Below, piece by piece: positions 28,040 to 38,100 of a DNA stretch of 64,000 nt. The number at the start of each line of letters is the position of its first letter. Position 1 is the first letter of the stretch. Below the pieces are notes generated by a model. It ran no database searches. It saw only the letters and a program-made list of their open reading frames with translations, and had not been told where the DNA came from. Source of the stretch: Enterococcus raffinosus (GTDB lineage Bacteria; Bacillota; Bacilli; Lactobacillales; Enterococcaceae); the NCBI RefSeq assembly GCF_001886185.1, contig NZ_JXLA01000010.1, positions 60,540 through 124,539 of the forward strand, read 5' to 3'. The translations under genes and the position numbers were made by a program.

Positions 28040-30092
28040 AAGAACGAGAACCAATCCTTTTGTGTGGCTCGTGGATCAGATTATTCGTTTCCGCTATATA
28101 ATTGGGCTTCTTTTTTTAATAGTAATTGTAGTATTGAATTTAAATGGAAGTTCAATCGGCTCTTGGGATAAGATTGTTTCAGAGCGTAGTGATGATAAGA
28201 AAACTGATGTGATATTTGGCGGAAATCGAGAAGTTCGTTCGGACGAGTGGATGGTTCAAACCCCTTTTTATTTTTCACAGGCTGAAAGTGATTACCCAGT
28301 TGTGAATAAACAGTATGGCAAAGAAGGGCAAAACATGATTATTGCCTACAATTCACCGGTAAAGGATTTAACGGTGATTGGCAAGCCTTTTAACTGGGGA
28401 TTTTTCTTTTTAGGAAAGGAACGCGGACTGTCTTTTTATTGGGGCTTTAAGATCATTGCAATGCTTTTACTAAGCTTTGAAATGGTGATGATCTTAACGA
28501 AACGAAACAAATACTTGTCTTTTCTTGGAGCATTTTGGATCACTTTTTCGCCTTCGATTCAATGGTGGTTCATGCAGCACGTAGGCGATTTGATGTTTTT
28601 CACCTTGGCAATTATGGTGGCCAGCCACTACTATATTGCGAAGCATAGGAATGTATTGATGCGACTACTGATGATGAGCTTGATCGTTATTAATGGAATT
28701 GGATTTGTTTTAGTTCTATACCCAGCTCATCAGGTACCGTTGGCTTACCTCATTCTTTTTTGGTTGTTTGGCACGTTGATTCATTTTAGGAAAGAACTGG
28801 TGTTGGATGTATGGGACTTGCCGATTATTATTGGTGGACTCGGAATTATCGGATTTGTTCTTTTACATTTTTATAATACGTCAAAAGAGGCGATTGATGC
28901 GACGCTTAACACAATTTATCCGGGGCATCGAGAAGCTGAAGGTGGGGGACGTCCGCCTTCTGATTTCTTCTTGTTTTTAACGAACTGGAAGATTCCATTT
29001 GATAATTTTAATTTCCATGGAACAAATAATGGAGAAGTTGCTTCATATTTCAATTTTCTTCCGTTAACCGTTCTTTTATCCCCCTTTATTTTCTTCTGTA
29101 AACGAGGAAAAGAAGAAAAATATATGGGAGCAATATTAGGCTTATTCTGCTGCTTTATTTTCGGCTGGACGTATTTTGGGTATAGTCATGGGATTGCGAA
29201 GGCTTTAATGCTGACCTATGTTACCAGTACCCGTAGTTTAGTAACCTTAGGGTTTGGTGCGGTTCTCTTGTCCTTATGGATGATCAATTTTATCTGGGAA
29301 TACACAAAAATTCCTTGGTGGATAAAACTGATTTTCCTAGGTTTAGTCATGATTTTAGCTACCCATTCCGTGACATCTTCTATTATGGGACTGTATTTCA
29401 ATAACTTTGAAATTTTCATGACCCTAGTAGTGTTTGCGCTAATCATGTTTGCGCTATTGTTCAAACTAAAGAAGTTCTTTATACTAGCAATGACGATCTT
29501 AGTATCGGTCTCAGGAATTACAGTGAATCCAATCGTTCATGGAACAGGCGCGATTGATAAGAAGACACTAGCAGAAGAAATCGTCAAGATAAAAAAAGAA
29601 GATCCAGATGCATTGTGGCTTTCGGAGGATAATCTGTATAACTTTACTCCAGCCTTGGGAGTCAAGACGATCAACTCAGTTCGTTTCTATCCAGATATGA
29701 AGTTATGGCATAAGATTGATCCAAAGCATAAGAATGAAGAAATCTATAATCGCTATGCGCATGTTCGGGCTTTTATTGATAAAGGAAAAACAGATTTTCG
29801 TTTAGATCGTCCTGATAATTTTACAGTCACTCTTAATTTCACAGATGCTGAAAAGCTTGGAATCAAATACGTAATCAGCAAGCGTCCATTAGAGGACTAC
29901 AATCCATTGAATTACGCACAGTTTGAACCAGTATATGGTCCTGATAAGGATAAATGGACGATTTATCGCTTGAGTTTTACTTCAGATGAAGCGCAGGCAG
30001 AAGCAGCAGCAAATGTAGACCCGATCGGTGGAACGGACAATTACCAAGAGATCCCTCAACCAGCGCCTGCTGAAGACGGGTACATCAACTAA
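27996..30092 (+). CDS. Large polytopic membrane protein, GT-C glycosyltransferase-like
   Basis: A 698-residue protein. A charged cytosolic start is followed by a first membrane segment (YIIGLLFLIVIVVL) and an extracytoplasmic loop with EVRSDEWMVQTPFY. About a dozen more membrane segments come next, and then a soluble C-terminal domain of about 190 residues. The acidic-residue loop just after the first segment is a common GT-C feature. Similar proteins are found in Gram-positive polysaccharide loci and are thought to move sugars from polyprenyl-phosphate donors outside the cell. The donor and acceptor are not evident. GGAGGA precedes ATG 27996. Confidence 0.6.
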   Translation: MDTRAQKRTREIPDERTRTNPFVWLVDQIIRFRYIIGLLFLIVIVVLNLNGSSIGSWDKIVSERSDDKKTDVIFGGNREVRSDEWMVQTPFYFSQAESDYPVVNKQYGKEGQNMIIAYNSPVKDLTVIGKPFNWGFFFLGKERGLSFYWGFKIIAMLLLSFEMVMILTKRNKYLSFLGAFWITFSPSIQWWFMQHVGDLMFFTLAIMVASHYYIAKHRNVLMRLLMMSLIVINGIGFVLVLYPAHQVPLAYLILFWLFGTLIHFRKELVLDVWDLPIIIGGLGIIGFVLLHFYNTSKEAIDATLNTIYPGHREAEGGGRPPSDFFLFLTNWKIPFDNFNFHGTNNGEVASYFNFLPLTVLLSPFIFFCKRGKEEKYMGAILGLFCCFIFGWTYFGYSHGIAKALMLTYVTSTRSLVTLGFGAVLLSLWMINFIWEYTKIPWWIKLIFLGLVMILATHSVTSSIMGLYFNNFEIFMTLVVFALIMFALLFKLKKFFILAMTILVSVSGITVNPIVHGTGAIDKKTLAEEIVKIKKEDPDALWLSEDNLYNFTPALGVKTINSVRFYPDMKLWHKIDPKHKNEEIYNRYAHVRAFIDKGKTDFRLDRPDNFTVTLNFTDAEKLGIKYVISKRPLEDYNPLNYAQFEPVYGPDKDKWTIYRLSFTSDEAQAEAAANVDPIGGTDNYQEIPQPAPAEDGYIN

Positions 30093-30111
30093 TTAAAGTT
30101 CGGAGGAAAAA

Positions 30112-31374
30112 ATGGTAGAAATCAAAAAAGGTGCGTCAGATCTATTGAACCTCATTAGTGCCTGTATTCTGATTGGAATGACACTGTTATGCTTTTTCCT
30201 TTGGACGAAGGGCATAGGCACACAAGGAATGTTTAACATTTATGCCAGTATGAACCGTTACATGCCGATAGGAGCAACGGTTGTTTTAGTATTAAATTTT
30301 TATCGTATAAAGCTCGACGACCTCATTTGGATCGGAGTAGCGGTTCTTTCAGTCCTCTTTTTCCGTCAGTTTGATGGGTTGAGAGAAGCCGGCTTTTTAC
30401 AGGACATTACGATCGCACTGATAATTTTTGTGGTGCTGGATTTCAAATTAGTTCGTTTTACAAAAGGATTGAGGATAGTCTTTGCTGGATTGACAGCAAT
30501 GGTTTTACTAATTACCGCCTTTCGAATTTTTACAGAGATTCCTGAGCCGGCAGCCGGTATCAGCATTTGGGATAAAAGCAATAAGCTTCAGGAAATTTGG
30601 ATTAATACCAATACAATCGGGAGCAGTGTCATGTGCTCTAGTTTCTTAACAGCGACGCTCTTACAATCGTTAGAATGGACGTGGGCCAAGCTGCTGAAAT
30701 ACCCTGTATACTTTGCCGCATTAGCTTGTACTTGGGTAGTTCAATCCCAAGCGGCCTTTATCGCAGTAGTCGTTTTCGTCTTTTTCGATTTGTGGCCCAA
30801 CTTCTTAAAAGAAAAAACGAAATGGGCCTATGGAATTGGCTATAGTATTTTTTTGATCGGCATTTTTCCCTTGTCGTTGTTTCTAGCGAATTCCAGTAAC
30901 ATTGATTTGTTTACTGGGCGAGAAGATATTTGGAAGCATTTCTATGATACTTTATTTAAAGTTAAAGAGCAGTTTTGGGTAGGAATGCCGCCGTTTACTT
31001 TTCAGCGCGGGCAGCAAATCTTAGGCAATCACAATAGCTACAATGCCACGCTGGGGCAATTTGGTTTAGTCGGCCTAGTATTAATGAGTCTCTTCATCTT
31101 ATACAATGTTTGGCTGATCCTTATTAAGGAGGAGACCCAGACAACACAATTAAGTTTTGTTATCGCCTTTTTTGCAGTACTTTTGCAATCAACGATGGAA
31201 GATACATTGATGGCTCCTTATTGGATTCCAATCACCTTCTGTTTGCTAGGTCTGGCTTGGCAAAAGAATCCGGTATATGAAGAACCACTTGATTATTCGG
31301 TGAATGTATTCGGTCCGAGGGAAGAGGAAGAGTTTGAAATAAGTTCAACCACTCGGAGAAGCCGCAGAGGATAG
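30112..31374 (+). CDS. O-antigen ligase/polymerase-like membrane protein
   Basis: A 420-residue protein with about 10-11 membrane segments and a large extracytoplasmic loop holding FTGREDIWKHFYDT and, later, LGNHNSYNATLGQFGLVGL. That pairing (GR-x-x-x-W, then an H-N-x-Y/F segment before a hydrophobic helix) is the signature of the Wzy/WaaL superfamily. The charged tail is REEEEFEISSTTRRSRRG. As the locus has a second, clearer polymerase at 49459, this one might instead join side chains to the rhamnan. That is inference. GGAGG precedes the ATG. Confidence 0.7.
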   Translation: MVEIKKGASDLLNLISACILIGMTLLCFFLWTKGIGTQGMFNIYASMNRYMPIGATVVLVLNFYRIKLDDLIWIGVAVLSVLFFRQFDGLREAGFLQDITIALIIFVVLDFKLVRFTKGLRIVFAGLTAMVLLITAFRIFTEIPEPAAGISIWDKSNKLQEIWINTNTIGSSVMCSSFLTATLLQSLEWTWAKLLKYPVYFAALACTWVVQSQAAFIAVVVFVFFDLWPNFLKEKTKWAYGIGYSIFLIGIFPLSLFLANSSNIDLFTGREDIWKHFYDTLFKVKEQFWVGMPPFTFQRGQQILGNHNSYNATLGQFGLVGLVLMSLFILYNVWLILIKEETQTTQLSFVIAFFAVLLQSTMEDTLMAPYWIPITFCLLGLAWQKNPVYEEPLDYSVNVFGPREEEEFEISSTTRRSRRG

Positions 31375-31383
31375 TTAAAAAAT

Positions 31384-31437
31384 AGAGCGTTTCTATTGAA
31401 TTTGTTTTGAAACAAGTTTAATAGAAACGCTCTTTTG
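31384..31437 (+). terminator. Strong terminator after the ligase-like gene
   Basis: A 14-bp perfect inverted repeat (31384-31397 with 31420-31433), with further pairing inside the loop and a TCTTTT end. It marks the end of the rmlD-to-31374 transcript. Confidence 0.85.
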
Positions 31438-31686
31438 CTATGAACCTAAAGGAAACGTGTTGTTAAATTAGGAAAATGCCATTTAAATCATTTAAAATGA
31501 GAATTTTGATTTTTATCATTATTTAATGAAACGAAAGCCGTTGGAAACAGTCCGTTTGTACAAGTTATTTCATTATCTTAATTCGAAATAAATAATAAGA
31601 GTTGAAAACCTCGTTAAAAAAGGCTTATTTTAGTTGTGTAGAGCTCTCAGGTGAAAGTAATTATTAAAAAGGAAAAGGAGGAGACC
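31438..31686 (+). other. A+T-rich intergenic region upstream of two orphan genes
   Basis: About 250 bases between the strong terminator and the next gene. Only weak promoter-like matches were seen: TTGAAA (31602-31607), 18 bp, TATTTT (31626-31631). A second weak match begins with TTGTAC at 31556. No repeat or RNA structure was recognised. A GTG at 31651 is in frame with the next gene but has no ribosome-binding site. Confidence 0.35.
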
Positions 31687-32070
31687 ATGGAAGATTACGG
31701 ATTAAATCGCCATCAGCTGTTCCAGCTAAAAAGAGGGACACTGGAAAAGCGAGTAAACAATTATTTCAAAGAAACCCATGACGGTAATGGAACGATTCAA
31801 TTATTATTGGTACTGCAGGTAAGAGATGAACTGTGTGAAGGGGACTTCTCGCTGCTACTGAAGGATTTAGTGCAGTACATTTTCTTACACACGCGTTCAT
31901 CGGCTACGATGCGACGTTTTTATCATTATTTTGCGGAATACTTCGATAAAAAAGAATGGCGTCTGTTATCTCTGAAATTATTTCCAGCAAAAAATTTTAT
32001 TACTAAAAAAATAAAAGCGCTTTATTCACAGATTGTTAAGGAGCCATTGGCGAGATTAGTAGAATCATGA
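31687..32070 (+). CDS. Unrecognised 127-residue helical protein
   Basis: I do not recognise this family. The protein is soluble, mostly helical by eye and basic at the C-terminus. There is no signal peptide or membrane segment. The last third (KKEWRLLSLKLF, then TKKIKALYSQIVKEPL) faintly recalls a sigma-factor region-4 or similar DNA-binding helix pair, too weakly to call. The start is well supported: GGAGGAG lies just before ATG 31687. It precedes the DUF2922-like gene by 50 bases, and the two sit together between the ligase-like gene and the ABC exporter. Confidence 0.72.
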   Translation: MEDYGLNRHQLFQLKRGTLEKRVNNYFKETHDGNGTIQLLLVLQVRDELCEGDFSLLLKDLVQYIFLHTRSSATMRRFYHYFAEYFDKKEWRLLSLKLFPAKNFITKKIKALYSQIVKEPLARLVES

Positions 32071-32120
32071 CGATAGAAAAAAGTTAGAAAAACACGAAAA
32101 AATTAGAGAGGAAGAAAGCG

Positions 32121-32762
32121 ATGTTCACATTAGATGCAGAATTTGAAAATAGCGATGGGAAATCCCAGCATTTACGAATCAAACACTTTAACCCTACGAA
32201 GACTGGGGAGGAAATAAAAGCGTCCTTAACGAAATTAACCAAGCTGAACCTGTTTGAAAAAAAGGGTGTCGGCTTATTTAAGAAGGTCAAACACGCGACC
32301 TTGATCGAAACCATTGAGACAGAGATTTTTAATAACAATACTGATACAAGAGTTACTCAATCATCTAATATAAATAATAAAACGGAAGAAGCCAAGCAAA
32401 ATGTGACTGCTTCTGAAGAATCAGCAGTGGAATCTGGGGATGCTGGCACATCTCAAGACTTTGTTGTTTGGGAGGAAAGACCAGAGCCTGGTGTGCTGGT
32501 TCAAAAGATCGAACTGCCTGTGGAAGTGAATCCTTTAAAAATAACTCAAGAGCAGGTTTTTGCCTTAGTAGTTGCTTGCATGCCTAACGAGTATGAATTG
32601 GAAAGTATTCAATTCGATGAGAGTGAAAGGCCTGTAAAACTTATTTTGACAGAAAAGCTTAAAGAAAATCTGGCTGATCCTGCAGAGCTTCCAGCAGTTT
32701 CGTTAGATCCGCCTAAGAAAAAACGAAAGCGATTACTGGATCGCCTTCGAAAGCGAGAGTAG
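32121..32762 (+). CDS. DUF2922-like N-terminal domain with long linker and basic tail
   Basis: A 213-residue soluble protein in three parts. Residues 1-72 (FENSDGKSQHLRIKHFNPTKTGEEIKASLTKL ... IETIETEIF, given here in part) resemble the small DUF2922 proteins of Firmicutes, which are usually only about 70 residues and stand alone. Residues 73-125 are a low-complexity, polar, acidic linker. Residues 126-213 form a second possible domain ending in a very basic PKKKRKRLLDRLRKRE. The function of DUF2922 is unknown. GAGAGGAAGAAAG precedes ATG 32121. Confidence 0.68.
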   Translation: MFTLDAEFENSDGKSQHLRIKHFNPTKTGEEIKASLTKLTKLNLFEKKGVGLFKKVKHATLIETIETEIFNNNTDTRVTQSSNINNKTEEAKQNVTASEESAVESGDAGTSQDFVVWEERPEPGVLVQKIELPVEVNPLKITQEQVFALVVACMPNEYELESIQFDESERPVKLILTEKLKENLADPAELPAVSLDPPKKKRKRLLDRLRKRE

Positions 32763-33099
32763 CGAAGTAATAATTTGAGATGACATGTTAAAAATCCAAC
32801 GTTGGTGTATAGAAAATAATCAATAAAGTCAAAACTTAAGAGAAATTTTAGCTCGCTAATTTGGCGGGCTATTTGTCGTATCATGGATTCTCAAAAGCTT
32901 CTGACTAGGGACACGTCGAATGCTAAAACTTCCTGTGCAGATAGTGTTTGCTGAATAAGTAAAAATAAGCTTTCCAGAAGTAGTTGGATTTAACGAAGCT
33001 TTTCTTAATAATCTTGCTTTTACATATATCTTTCTGTAGAATAATAACGTTAATCAACTGTAGAAATAATAAATCAAGCGTTAGATGAGAGGAATAAAA
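32763..33099 (+). promoter_or_regulatory. Intergenic region with promoter for the ABC exporter
   Basis: The 337-bp gap contains a weak hairpin (32850-32856 with 32864-32870) with only a short T-rich end, a poor terminator. It also has a good promoter: TTGCTT (33014-33019), a 17-bp spacer and TAGAAT (33037-33042). An in-frame ATG at 33085 precedes the chosen start but overlaps the ribosome-binding site. Confidence 0.55.
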
Positions 33100-33912
33100 A
33101 TGTTCAAAGACTTACTGAGTTTTTTTAAAGAGATTTTTCAAAACCGCACCTTACTAAAACAATTTTCCGTTAATGATTTTAAGGCACGTTATGCTGGATC
33201 GGCTCTTGGGATCTTTTGGGCCTTCGCCAATCCGTTAGTTATGGTAGTGACTTACTGGTTTGTTTTCGGCGTCGGCTTTAAAGCAGCTATGACGGATGGG
33301 AAATATCCTTTTATTGTCTTCCTGTTAACCGGTTTGGTTCCATGGATGTACTTTTCGGAGGTCCTTGGGTCCGCGACGAATGTTTTTCGAGAATATAGCT
33401 ATTTAGTAAAAAAAGTGGTATTTAATATTCGTATTTTACCATCTGTAAAACTCTTTTCTGCGTTGTATATGCATGTGTTTTTTATAATCATTGCTTTTAT
33501 CGTAGGCGTATTTAATCATGTCACACCAGGATTGCACATTCTTCAGATGTTTTATTACCTTTTTGCTATGATGATGTTTTTAACGGGATTGACGTGGATC
33601 ACTTCTTCGATCCAACCGTTCTTCCCAGATATTAATCAGTTTATTGGTGTGATCATGCAAGCCTTGATGTGGGGGACACCTGTCCTATGGAGCATCAATC
33701 AATTTGCGGCACATCCAACGATTCAATTTATTTTAAAATTCAATCCAATGTTCTATGTGGTCCAAGGATATCGGGACGCCTTCTTTGGCGAGCAATGGTT
33801 TTGGGAGAAGCCTTTGCTGACGATCTATTTCTGGGTCGTAACTTTGATTTTACTAGTGGTTGGAAGTATCGTGTTCAAACGCTTGAAACCACATTTTTCT
33901 GATGTTTTATAA
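33100..33912 (+). CDS. ABC-2-type polysaccharide export permease
   Basis: A 270-residue permease with about six membrane segments, of the TagG/RgpC/Wzm type (VNDFKARYAGSALGIFWAFANPL near the N-terminus, and FNPMFYVVQGYRDAFF late). With the ATPase in the next gene it should carry the finished lipid-linked rhamnan across the membrane. ATG 33100 has AGAGGA upstream. Enterococcal names for the two exporter genes vary in my memory, so none is given. Confidence 0.9.
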   Translation: MFKDLLSFFKEIFQNRTLLKQFSVNDFKARYAGSALGIFWAFANPLVMVVTYWFVFGVGFKAAMTDGKYPFIVFLLTGLVPWMYFSEVLGSATNVFREYSYLVKKVVFNIRILPSVKLFSALYMHVFFIIIAFIVGVFNHVTPGLHILQMFYYLFAMMMFLTGLTWITSSIQPFFPDINQFIGVIMQALMWGTPVLWSINQFAAHPTIQFILKFNPMFYVVQGYRDAFFGEQWFWEKPLLTIYFWVVTLILLVVGSIVFKRLKPHFSDVL

Positions 33913-33926
33913 GGAGATAAAGCTAA

Positions 33927-35132
33927 ATGACTGAAACAGTAATTGAGATCAACCACTTAACGAAAAAATATGATATGTATAAAAAGCCTTCCGACCGTTT
34001 AAAGGAAGCATTGAGTCCGACAAGAAAAACGTATCACGAGGTTTTTTATGCCTTGAATGATGTCAACGTGGAAGTAAAAAAAGGTGAAATGATTGGTTTC
34101 ATCGGTGAAAATGGTTCAGGGAAATCAACGATCTTAAAAATCATCACAGGAGTATTAACTCCATCAGAAGGTGAGGTCAAGATTGAAGGAAATATTGCAG
34201 CCTTGTTAGAGCTGGGATCAGGATTCAATCCTGAATACAGCGGCTACGAAAATATTTTTCTGAACGGGATGGTTTTAGGATTTTCACGCGAAGAAATGCA
34301 AGACAAAGTTGATGATATTATCAACTTCGCGGATATTGGCGATCATTTGTATCAGCCGGTAAAAACGTATTCTAGCGGGATGTTCGTGCGCCTAGCTTTC
34401 GCTGTAGCAATCAATGTGGATCCTGATATTTTGATTGTCGATGAAGCGTTGGCCGTCGGTGACTTGGAATTTCAATTAAAATGTATGGAAAAATTTACGG
34501 AATTACGAAATGCGGGTAAGACGATTCTATTCGTTTCTCATGATGTGAATGCCGTTCGCCGTTTCTGTGACCGTGTGTATTGGTTGAAGAATGGTGTGGT
34601 CGAAGCAGAAGGTGAAACGATGGAAATTACTGAGACTTATGAGAATTTCTTGAAGAAAAAATCATTGAAGACAGTTGATCGCGATAATTCCAGTTCAGAA
34701 GATTTTTCTGCCTATGACATTGTAGAAGTAAAATCTGCAGAATTATTGGATGGTGATTTGCAGCCATTAGAGATCGTTGAGCAAGATAGCAAAGTTGTAG
34801 TTAAGGTAACATACAATGTCAAAGACGATTCAATTAAGAAGCCAGTACTTGGTGTGGCGATCCGGACGGTAGACAATAATTATGTATGTGGCTTGAATAC
34901 GTTATTAGATGAAGAATCCATTCCTTGGAAAAAGGGAGAGAATGTCTTCTATTTAGAATATGAAAAAATGGCACTTCTAGGTGGCGAGTATTATTTCGAT
35001 GTAGCCCTTTTTGAAGAAAATGCGACGGTGCCGTTAGTGTACAAAACAAGATATCTGACAATGTTTATCTCTGGTAAATATGTCGGCGAAGGCATCGTTG
35101 TTTTGGATCATAAGTGGAAGGATACGATTTAA
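33927..35132 (+). CDS. ABC exporter ATPase with Wzt-like C-terminal domain
   Basis: A 401-residue protein. The nucleotide-binding domain (about residues 1-245) has Walker A GENGSGKST near residue 60, signature YSSGMFVRLAFA and Walker B ILIVDEALAVGD. The last 150 residues form a separate beta-rich domain (VVVKVTYNVKD, GVAIRTVDNNYVCGLNT, LGGEYYFDVALFEENA) like the carbohydrate-binding C-terminus of O-antigen exporter Wzt, which reads the chain-end modification. It lies 14 bases after the permease and two bases before the methyltransferase-glycosyltransferase gene. Confidence 0.92.
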   Translation: MTETVIEINHLTKKYDMYKKPSDRLKEALSPTRKTYHEVFYALNDVNVEVKKGEMIGFIGENGSGKSTILKIITGVLTPSEGEVKIEGNIAALLELGSGFNPEYSGYENIFLNGMVLGFSREEMQDKVDDIINFADIGDHLYQPVKTYSSGMFVRLAFAVAINVDPDILIVDEALAVGDLEFQLKCMEKFTELRNAGKTILFVSHDVNAVRRFCDRVYWLKNGVVEAEGETMEITETYENFLKKKSLKTVDRDNSSSEDFSAYDIVEVKSAELLDGDLQPLEIVEQDSKVVVKVTYNVKDDSIKKPVLGVAIRTVDNNYVCGLNTLLDEESIPWKKGENVFYLEYEKMALLGGEYYFDVALFEENATVPLVYKTRYLTMFISGKYVGEGIVVLDHKWKDTI

Positions 35133-35134
35133 TT

Positions 35135-38100
35135 ATGAAGTATGATTTTGATTTGTCGCTTGAGGAACATACAAGTGTGGGGAAAATCATCAGTCAGATC
35201 ACAGATGGCTCTGCTGTTTTAGAATTTGGTCCCGGAAATGGGCGCATGACCCAATATTTAATCAATGAAAAAAAATGTGAAGTATCGATCGTTGAATTTG
35301 ATCCGGTCTTATTTAAGCACGTCATGGGCTTTGCCCAGGACGGCTTTTTAGGAAACATTGAAGAATACAAATGGAACGATCATTTTGCAGACAAGAAATT
35401 TGATTTCATCATCTTTGCCGATGTTTTGGAGCATTTAACAGATTCGGAAAAAGCGCTGCAGGAAGCAAGCAAGTTCTTAGCGCCAAATGGGGAGATCTTA
35501 CTCACTTTTCCCAATTTGGCGCATAACTCCGTGCTGATTGACCTCTTCAATAATAAATTAGGCTGGAAGCAATATGGCCTCTTAGACCAAACGCATAATA
35601 GTTTTTATACCCAGCATGGATTTGAAGAGTTGTTTGAGCGGATTGGGTTGTCGATTCGTCGAGAAGATTTCACGTATTCCCAGGTAGGACAAAATGAACT
35701 GCCAGCAAGCTATGAGGAATTGCCGCAAATGGTGCGCTACGATTTCAAAAATCGTCCCTTTGGCGAGGTTTATCAGTACTTCTATGCCTTGCGTAAAGAG
35801 CCCGTAGAAAAGCCCGAACGAGTGGAACCAATCAATTCAAACTATAATAAGCAGATGCAGCTGGCATATTTGATCGATGGCAAATTTGAAATAGAGCCAT
35901 ATATTTTTAATAATCAAACTGCCGAAAACAAAACGACGACTCATCACGCACCAGTGAATACAGAAAAATTACGGATCGTAATTGGGAAAGTTCCTGCCGC
36001 AATTCAATTGTCTGTCGTCGTTGACAATAAATTACTAGAGATCGAAGAAACCAATGCTTCTTGGTATCAAGAGGATCTTTTAATGTTTCCAGATGTTACC
36101 GAAGAACCTTATGTAGTAATTGACGGTTCGAAAGTAGCAGGAAAAGAATATACTGTGAATGTCAACGTATTAAATGAAGAAGAATTCTTCCCTTCTGAAG
36201 TGAAAGTAATGGAAGATGTCGCAAATGAGAAAGCCAAAAATCGTTTGTTGACGTTGAAGTTAAACTATTTTGATCAGTATCAATACCAATTGAAGAATAT
36301 TCCTTTTGTGGAAGCCAACGGGGAGCTCAAAGGAATCAAACTGACGATTGAGTCAATTGAAAATAATGAGAATGAGAACGAAGCGATTATTAAGGGCTGG
36401 GGCTTTTCAGAAAAGACACAAATGCCGTTAGATTATTTACTGGCTTACTCAATGAATCAGGTACAGGTTAACGCGATCTATCGTCCGGACGTGAACGAAG
36501 TCTTTGGCGTGGATTCAACAGAAAAATTTGGCTTTATTCTGACCATCAAACAGATGCAAGTACTGGAAGAGATCAAGCTGCTAATAATAGATGATCAAGA
36601 TCAGGTCTATCCAATTGTCGCAAAACAAGCAAAAGTTGCTACGACACCAGTCACAAGAAAAATCCGACACTTACTTGGTTCTATTCGGCGCAATGGCTTT
36701 TCTGGTGCGGTGAAAAACTATCAACGTTCAAAACAGCAAAGTGCTGACTATGAAGAGTGGATGACTAAGATCGAAGAACCTACACGCACGCAATTGATCG
36801 AAGCATCAAAAGAATTAACGTTCCAACCGAAAATCTCGTTAGTGGTCCCTGTCTATAATGTAGACGAAAAATGGCTGCGAGCATGCGTGAAATCGTTGAC
36901 GGATCAAGTTTATCCAAACTGGGAGCTTTGCTTAGCAGATGATGCGTCACCAAAAGCGCATATTAAACCGCTACTGCAGGAGCTGTCAGCAGCGGATGAG
37001 CGAGTAAGAATCGTGCTGCGAGAAAAAAATGGACACATCTCAGAAGCGACAAACTCAGCGATCGAGATTGCAACTGGGGACTACATTGGCTTTTTAGACA
37101 ATGATGATATTTTAGGGGACACAGCATTATTAGCTGTAGTAAACGCACTAAATGAAGACCAGCAACGAGAATTCATTTATACAGATGAAGATAAATTATC
37201 CATGAGCGGCAAACGCTTCGATCCATTTTTTAAACCAAATTGGAATGAGACGCTGCTTTTGGGGCATAATTATATCACTCATTTCGTAGTGGTGAAGCGT
37301 TCTATCGTAGAAACTGTTGGGGGTCTGAGAACAGAGTTTAACGGCAGTCAAGACTACGACTTTGTCTTACGAGCTACCGAAGCGGCTAAAAAAATCTATC
37401 ATATTCCAAATATTCTTTATCATTGGCGCACCATCGAAACCTCTGTAGCGATGGATCCTCAAAGTAAAGAATATGCTTATGTCGCTGGACAGAATGCGTT
37501 ACAGGCGGCACTTGACCGTCGTCAACTTGATGGTGTGGTTACCATGACTAAAAATTATGGCGCCTACAAAATTGATTTTAAGTATGAAAGAGAACCCAAA
37601 GTTTCCATCATAGTAAACGGACAATTAGGGAAGAAACAGCTGGAATCGCTGCTTGTAACAGAATGGGGCGATTTTGAAATTCTGACAAATACTGCTAAAG
37701 CAACAGATGAGCGTGTCCGAAGCTTTACAGGCAAGAACGAAAATGAATTGGCTGATGAAGCAGCAGGAGAATTTCTAGTCTTTTTAGCAGAAGACCTAGC
37801 ACCAACACAAAACACTTGGCTAAAAGAAGCGATGAATTTTGTTCGCTTACCACATACAGGCGCGGTTGCCGGTAAAGTCATCAGCAAAGATGACGCGATT
37901 TTGAATTGTGGTGTTATTATCGATCCTGCGAATGAGCGGATTATTTATGAACAGCAGGGACTATCTAATAAGACGATCGGAACCTATTTCCGTCCAGCGC
38001 TGCCGCGTGAGATCTACACGGCAACAGAAGATGCATTGATTCTTCGTAAGGAAGACTTTTTGGCATTAGGCGGTTTTGATCTAAACTTACCAGCAGCAAT

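Noticed and set aside
33669..33902. Plus-strand frame overlapping the permease gene
   Set aside because: It is the +1 reading of a well-defined permease C-terminus, so it is a shadow and not a frameshifted gene.
36963..37148. Minus-strand frame inside the 1053-residue transferase gene
   Set aside because: No start signal; it overlaps the conserved GT2 domain.
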